Positions 61,101 to 64,000 of a DNA stretch of 64,000 nt are shown piece after piece. Source of the DNA: Pseudoalteromonas sp. OOF1S-7 (GTDB lineage Bacteria; Pseudomonadota; Gammaproteobacteria; Enterobacterales; Alteromonadaceae); the NCBI RefSeq assembly GCF_022347765.1, contig NZ_JAKRFZ010000014.1, positions 78,753 to 142,752 on the forward strand. Reading direction: 5' to 3'. Within the stretch, counting starts at the first letter, position 1, and each line of letters starts with the position of its first letter. The translations under genes and the position numbers were made by a program. The notes under the pieces were generated by a model. It saw only the letters and a list, made by a program, of their open reading frames with translations. It ran no database searches and was not told the DNA's origin.

Positions 61101-61249
61101 TATCAGCGGGCGTGGGTGCAGAGGTTCAGAAACCCTTAGCCAGTGTGGTTGTCGGTGGTTTGTTTACTTCAACTTTACTGACTTTGTTCGTACTGCCCGT
61201 CTTATTTGAACGTTTCAGTGCTACAAACATAAAGAAGGACATCAATTAG
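58103..61249 (+). CDS. RND efflux pump, CusA/CzcA family
   Basis: A 1048-residue inner-membrane pump with twelve membrane helices and two large periplasmic domains, the normal RND size. It has CzcA-like segments (LDLDAFPDVTNIQVAVNTEA, LSRIGRPELGGDPEPVSN). The helix-IV proton-relay motif reads AVAIGMLVDGSVVMVERI, with Ala where CzcA has Asp in DFG. The Asp of VDG is kept, and Arg stands where CusA/CzcA have Asn after Glu. These mixed features leave the metal unassigned. No outer-membrane channel gene is adjacent, so it probably shares a TolC-type protein encoded elsewhere. Confidence 0.9.
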   Translation: MLNKLIQGAIAYRALVLLLALMTLTAALWQIPRLDLDAFPDVTNIQVAVNTEAPGLAAQEVEQLITYPIEAVMYALPDVEQVRSVSKTGLSGVTVVFKEGTDIYFARQLVFERLQAARSLIPDSVGTPDMGPNTSGLGQVYQYLLVAEPGSDFDEMALRSLNDWVVKRLLMPVEGVTDVLSFGGQVKQYQVDVDPARLLAYELTQAQVQQALMDNNRNAGGWYLERGQEQQVIRGVGWFASGEAGLAQIRQVPVKTDNGTVVRVSDVAQVKLGGEIRQGAVTMTRRDNAGKQQPMGEVVSGIVLKRLGANTKATIDGINNKVTQINRALPKGVKFVPFYDQSMLIDKAVSTVAQALLLAFVFIAVVLVLFLLNLSAAILVILSVPAAIILALGLMSVMGMSANLMSLGGLAVAIGMLVDGSVVMVERILQRHAQSSTSPGSAVRAFHELVSLAAKDVARPIFFASAIILLVFLPLFSFEGVEAKLFVPMATSIMLAMVCAVVIALLVVPPLACYLLKSRKPARRNTVLDKVEAYYRQVLQQAQRYSKALLSAISVLFMFAVYTLTQIGTEFVPELEEGTLNLRVTLAPSASLDTALSVAPKLEQTLLEFEEVTYALSRIGRPELGGDPEPVSNIEIYIGLRPVEQWKNAHTRAALQEKMAAALAVHPGLLFNFSQPIATRVDELLSGVKAQLAIKLFGPDLAVLMQKGEELEHLVKAVSGTTDVALEQLSGEAQLVITPNRQALSRFGLSVNDVMELVSSGLGGSAAGQVVNGNERYDIYVRLAEPARRNPAAIESLRLLSPTGAWVSLKEVANVEFAAGPVQIRRDDVQRRIVVQANVSDRDMGSVVTDIKAKIDSALPLPPGYSIEFGGQFESQQRAQKRLALVVPCALLLMALLLFVTFNSVGQAALVMLSIPLGVIGGIFSLYLSGQYLSVPASVGFITLFGVAVLNAVVLVESINQRIAAGEDRATAIQEGAASRLRPVLMTALTSALGLMPILLSAGVGAEVQKPLASVVVGGLFTSTLLTLFVLPVLFERFSATNIKKDIN

Positions 61250-61263
61250 TCGCGATGATAATC

Positions 61264-61291
61264 ACAAAGCCGATCTGAGGGTCGGCTTTGT
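61264..61291. terminator. Terminator between RND pump and EamA gene
   Basis: ACAAAGCCGA (61264-61273) and TCGGCTTTGT (61282-61291) form a perfect 10-bp stem with an 8-base loop between convergent genes. The T-tract is weak in the plus direction (CCTCTGATATTTT), but the position fits a shared terminator. Confidence 0.75.
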
Positions 61292-61302
61292 CCTCTGATA
61301 TT

Positions 61303-62220
61303 TTAACCCGACGCTTTTTTATTCAGCAAATAGACCGCGCACAAAGCGCAAGCACCACCCACTGCAACCCCCAGGCTGAGTCGCTCACCAAAGTACCAGG
61401 CCGACAATCCCATCGCGGTAACCGGCACGACGAAGACAAAAGAACTAGAGCGGTTGGGGCCAAGCTTTTGCGTTGCCAAAAAGAACACGCTGGTGGCAAT
61501 ACTCACCACGACAATCGATAAAAAGAGTAAATGGTGCCAGTAATACGCGGGATACTGTGCGGCACTGGTGAACGGAGCGTGCTTGTACGCAAACCCGTAA
61601 CTTATTAATGAGGCCCAAAAATACATGAGTGTGCTGAAGGTAATGAAATCCGCATAGCGGGTGCCACGTTGGCTGATTAACGTCAGAAAGGCCCAGGTCA
61701 GCGCAGCAAGAATAAAGTACAGGTTACCCGCAGCTAATATTTGTTCGAGATTGAAATGCCACACCTCAATCATCAGCAGTCCGCCGCCCAAACCCAATGC
61801 AAGTCCAACGCCCTGACGCCGGTTAATGGCTTGGCCCAGTAAAACGGCACTCAGAATAAAGGTAAACACTGGATTTGAGGTCGTGACCAGCATACCGCCC
61901 TTGCCAGGGAGTCCGTCGGCCAGCCCGAGAAAAAACAACTCATTGTATACTGCCAGCAAAATGCCGGCGGGCAATGACCAGGCTAGCGCACGTCTATCAT
62001 ATCTCAGGTTCAGTAGCTTGAGCCTGTTCATTAACCACATAATCGGGAGCATGCTGATAGCAGCCAGAAACAATCGATAGAATACGGTGACCTGAGCCGG
62101 AGCCACGTCGGCGATTATTTTTCCGGAGATCCAGCTCATGCCCCAAACAAGCATGGCACAGATCAGCGCAAGTAAGATAGGGGAGTCGTTAGGCTGGTCT
62201 TGGCACGTTGTGGTCGACAT
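61303..62220 (-). CDS. EamA/DMT-family transporter
   Basis: A 305-residue protein with ten membrane helices in two repeats; AVLLGQAINRRQGVGLALGL and VVPVTAMGLSAWYFGERLSL are typical DMT segments. It may export an amino acid or metabolite. It is a second EamA gene, distinct from the one at 47049. The ATG at 62218-62220 has AAAGGA upstream. The 237-bp divergent spacer (62221-62457) is A/T-rich with no further gene. Confidence 0.88.
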   Translation of the reverse strand: MSTTTCQDQPNDSPILLALICAMLVWGMSWISGKIIADVAPAQVTVFYRLFLAAISMLPIMWLMNRLKLLNLRYDRRALAWSLPAGILLAVYNELFFLGLADGLPGKGGMLVTTSNPVFTFILSAVLLGQAINRRQGVGLALGLGGGLLMIEVWHFNLEQILAAGNLYFILAALTWAFLTLISQRGTRYADFITFSTLMYFWASLISYGFAYKHAPFTSAAQYPAYYWHHLLFLSIVVVSIATSVFFLATQKLGPNRSSSFVFVVPVTAMGLSAWYFGERLSLGVAVGGACALCAVYLLNKKASG

Positions 62221-62457
62221 GATAGTCCTTTCGATTTTAGTCGTTCTTTCGGATTCGCTAGCGTAGCAAATTTAGCTAAAAATGGGGCGATAAATTATAA
62301 ACATTTGTCTACCTTTCTGAGCTTAAAGGTTTTAATTATCTAATTCTTAAATTCAGAAAACCTTAAGTTGTGAAATTTCCTGGCAAGACTAAGGTTGGCG
62401 ATATGGTTGTCACTTGTGGCAGCCGGTATCAACACACTCTTCACAAGGGAGCCAACT

Positions 62458-62919
62458 ATGGTGACATACATTCGACTTATGACACTCATTTATATTTTGG
62501 GGACAGGGTACAGCTATGCAAATACAGACAGCGAGGAGCAAGCCATAGAATATGCTGCTAAGAGCTATCTGATAGCGCAGATAAAAGTCAGGCCAGAATT
62601 AATGGATCAGGTCACAGATGATGAACTGATAAAACGGACTTACTGGCAGGATAAGGCTGGGCAGGAGTTTATTATGGCTATGGACAAAAGCGGGCTGGTG
62701 AAACTTGCTGCGCAATACAACCTGTCGGGCGATCGCTTTGTAAAGCAGCCGAAGGTCGAAGTGAAAATACTGGATATAGACGGACGTATTGCCACAGTTA
62801 AACTGGTTGCGGATGACTGGATTGACTATATGCATCTATATAAGGCCAAGTCGGGTAACTGGCAGATCCTCAATGTGTTATGGCAGTTTAATCAGCTCCA
62901 GCGGCATGCCAGTAACTAG
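62458..62919 (+). CDS. Secreted NTF2-like (lumazine-binding-like) protein
   Basis: A 153-residue protein with a signal peptide (MVTYIRLMTLIYILGTGYSYA) and an NTF2-like domain. The pattern ILDIDGRIATVKLVADDWID followed by YMHLYKAKSGNWQILNVLWQ matches the putative lumazine-binding family (SnoaL-like fold). The ATG at 62458 has AAGGGAG 6 bases upstream; the longer frame would add 21 residues in front of the signal peptide. The function is unknown. Confidence 0.72.
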   Translation: MVTYIRLMTLIYILGTGYSYANTDSEEQAIEYAAKSYLIAQIKVRPELMDQVTDDELIKRTYWQDKAGQEFIMAMDKSGLVKLAAQYNLSGDRFVKQPKVEVKILDIDGRIATVKLVADDWIDYMHLYKAKSGNWQILNVLWQFNQLQRHASN

Positions 62920-63016
62920 TGTGGAATTGGGGTACGCACTGTAATGGCCCGTAATTGCTTTTATCTGTCAGAAATCTATAGTTTGCACATAGATTATTCA
63001 GTCAGAGAATGCCGCC

Positions 63017-63349
63017 GTGATTACAAATATTGCCGTTACATACGAAAACAAAACTTCAAAGCCAATTTTTGCATTTCTATGTCAAAAAGGAGAGATCAAA
63101 GCGCTTACTCTGACGCAGATCTTTCCGGGTTCTTCCTATAAGCTGTCAGCTGAATTTGAGGACCTCCAAGAACTGGAAGTTGGTTTTGGTGACTCCTGGT
63201 CTAATCCTAAACTGGTTATGCCATTAAGTGCAATGACAGGTTGTAATGAGTTTCAGGTGTGTCTTGATGACAACAATATGATGGAAGTAGAACAGTCCGG
63301 TGTTTCAGCAAAAAAGCACAAGCGATACTTTTATGATGCGGTTTGTTAG
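63017..63349 (+). CDS. Hypothetical protein
   Basis: A 110-residue protein starting at GTG (63017), with GAGAA about 9 bases upstream as a weak ribosome site. The sequence is predicted to be mostly beta strand, with no signal peptide or membrane segment and three cysteines, two in CNEFQVC. I do not recognise it. The reading frame is clean and the codon use looks ordinary, but the start is uncertain, and it could be spurious. Confidence 0.5.
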   Translation: MITNIAVTYENKTSKPIFAFLCQKGEIKALTLTQIFPGSSYKLSAEFEDLQELEVGFGDSWSNPKLVMPLSAMTGCNEFQVCLDDNNMMEVEQSGVSAKKHKRYFYDAVC

Positions 63350-63604
63350 TAGAGCGCATTTCAAAAGAAACTGGCCGATGTCGTTAAGAAGTCTTCGATA
63401 GTGATCCACACTTCTGTGTTTTTCGACATACCCCCTCCCTCTATGGTCACTGCTAGTACCGTGAATTAACTGCTGGGCAGATCTACATACCGTTTTTGAA
63501 CTCATCTCGAATATAATTTAACCTGGGCTTTAGTGGGAAATATCCAGTTTGGTATGATTTTTATTCGAACGCGCCGTTTTTCTCACTTTTCTTCAAAAAA
63601 GGGG

Positions 63605-63632
63605 TTGCGCTGGGTTTCGATTTCCCTATAAT
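63605..63632 (+). promoter_or_regulatory. rRNA operon promoter P1
   Basis: TTGCGC (63605-63610) and TATAAT (63627-63632) with a 16-base spacer are followed by the GC-rich GCGC discriminator typical of stringently controlled rrn promoters. The A/T-rich DNA upstream (63560-63600) may act as UP element or Fis sites. The 63350-63560 stretch before it shows no further gene. Confidence 0.85.
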
Positions 63633-63730
63633 GCGCATCCACCGACACGGGGCACAACGCTGAAAAGCAACGCGCCAAGTGACGGGAAAGCCAAACGGAA
63701 AGCTTAATTAAGAAAAATTAAATTTTCTAG

Positions 63731-63758
63731 TTGACTTTAAAAGTGAAGCGGTTAATAT
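63731..63758 (+). promoter_or_regulatory. rRNA operon promoter P2
   Basis: TTGACT (63731-63736) and TAATAT (63753-63758), 16 bases apart, about 126 bases after P1, form a second promoter, as in E. coli rrn operons. The discriminator GACGCC is again GC-rich. Confidence 0.8.
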
Positions 63759-63785
63759 GACGCCCCACTTCGCAGCAAGGCTGCG

Positions 63786-63850
63786 GTAACTAACCAGGGT
63801 TAGTTACACTGTTCTTTAAAAATATGAAGCAATCATCTGTGTGGGCACTC
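63786..63850 (+). promoter_or_regulatory. rrn antitermination site (boxB, boxA, boxC)
   Basis: A perfect 10-bp stem, GTAACTAACC (63786-63795) and GGTTAGTTAC (63798-63807), is boxB. TGTTCTTTAAAAA (63810-63822) is boxA, and TGTGTGGGCACTC (63838-63850) is boxC. This order is the rrn Nus-antitermination leader. Confidence 0.85.
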
Positions 63851-63993
63851 GTACAGATTGAGTTCTAACAGCGAATTTCAGTTTTACTGAATGATGCACA
63901 AAAATTTAGAGTCTCAACTGAACTGAGTGACTAACATAGTCAATTCGTTTTGATTTTACTTTTTTGAAAAGTAGAAACAGACAAAATCAGAAT

Positions 63994-64000
63994 TCATTGA
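63994..64000 (+). rRNA. rrs: 5' edge of 16S rRNA gene
   Basis: The window ends TCATTGA. In this family the 16S gene starts with (A)ATTGAAGAGTTTGATC, so the last bases are probably the first few of rrs, which continues beyond the window. The exact first base cannot be fixed from this fragment. Confidence 0.5.

Noticed and set aside
62944..63141. Plus-strand frame before the last hypothetical gene
   Set aside because: Overlaps the frame at 63017 with poor codon use and no ribosome site; the 63017 frame is the better choice.

Overview
The window looks like chromosomal DNA of a marine gammaproteobacterium of the Alteromonadales, most likely Pseudoalteromonas. The evidence is the protein sequence style, the conserved neighbourhoods tpiA-secG-tRNA-Leu and uvrY-uvrC-pgsA-tRNA(Gly-Cys-Leu), many outer-membrane and lipoprotein genes, moderate GC content and A/T-rich spacers. 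The genus is inferred. No phage, transposase, integrase or CRISPR array was seen, so this is mainly core and lightly accessory chromosome.

Layout. 1-1014: end of tpiA, secG and two tRNA-Leu(GAG) genes. 1131-6162: helicase IV, a RimK-like ligase, a small PspB-like protein, and queC and queE of queuosine synthesis, transcribed divergently. 6159-13173 (minus strand): AraC/GyrI regulator with a MATE exporter, a periplasmic binding protein, cysK and a large DUF5916 protein. 13387-17865: a dicarboxylate/amino-acid symporter, then uvrY, uvrC and pgsA. 17937-19378: a tRNA operon with three Gly, two Cys and two Leu genes. It also holds five truncated units that repeat only the 5' half of tRNA-Gly followed by a conserved spacer. 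This is the most unusual structure in the window.

19403-27815 (minus strand) is one probable operon: adaptor, ABC ATPase, two MacB/FtsX-type permeases, an NtrC-type activator, its histidine kinase and a lipoprotein. A sigma-54 promoter and an 11-bp-phased operator array lie in front of it. A second export operon of the AttEFGH type (ATPase, fused double permease, lipocalin-like lipoprotein) runs divergently from the same spacer (28093-32240). Together they suggest an envelope-remodelling or export module that activates its own transcription.

32494-47900: two small membrane proteins, feoAB behind a probable Fur box, a 1413-residue SNF2-family helicase, acetyltransferases, an AraC regulator, a REC-GGDEF diguanylate cyclase, an SdaC-like serine transporter, a DEAD-box helicase and an EamA transporter. 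47901-48301 carries a strong terminator with no gene in front of it, a possible small RNA. 48302-55589: YSC84-like lipoprotein, NAD(P)-binding protein, porin, chemotaxis receptor, YaiI-family protein and katG. 55791-62220: acetyltransferase, a metal-efflux cluster (Cys/His-rich secreted protein, periplasmic adaptor, CusA/CzcA-type RND pump) and an EamA transporter. The window closes with two small secreted or unknown proteins and the promoter/leader region of an rRNA operon whose 16S gene begins at the very last bases.
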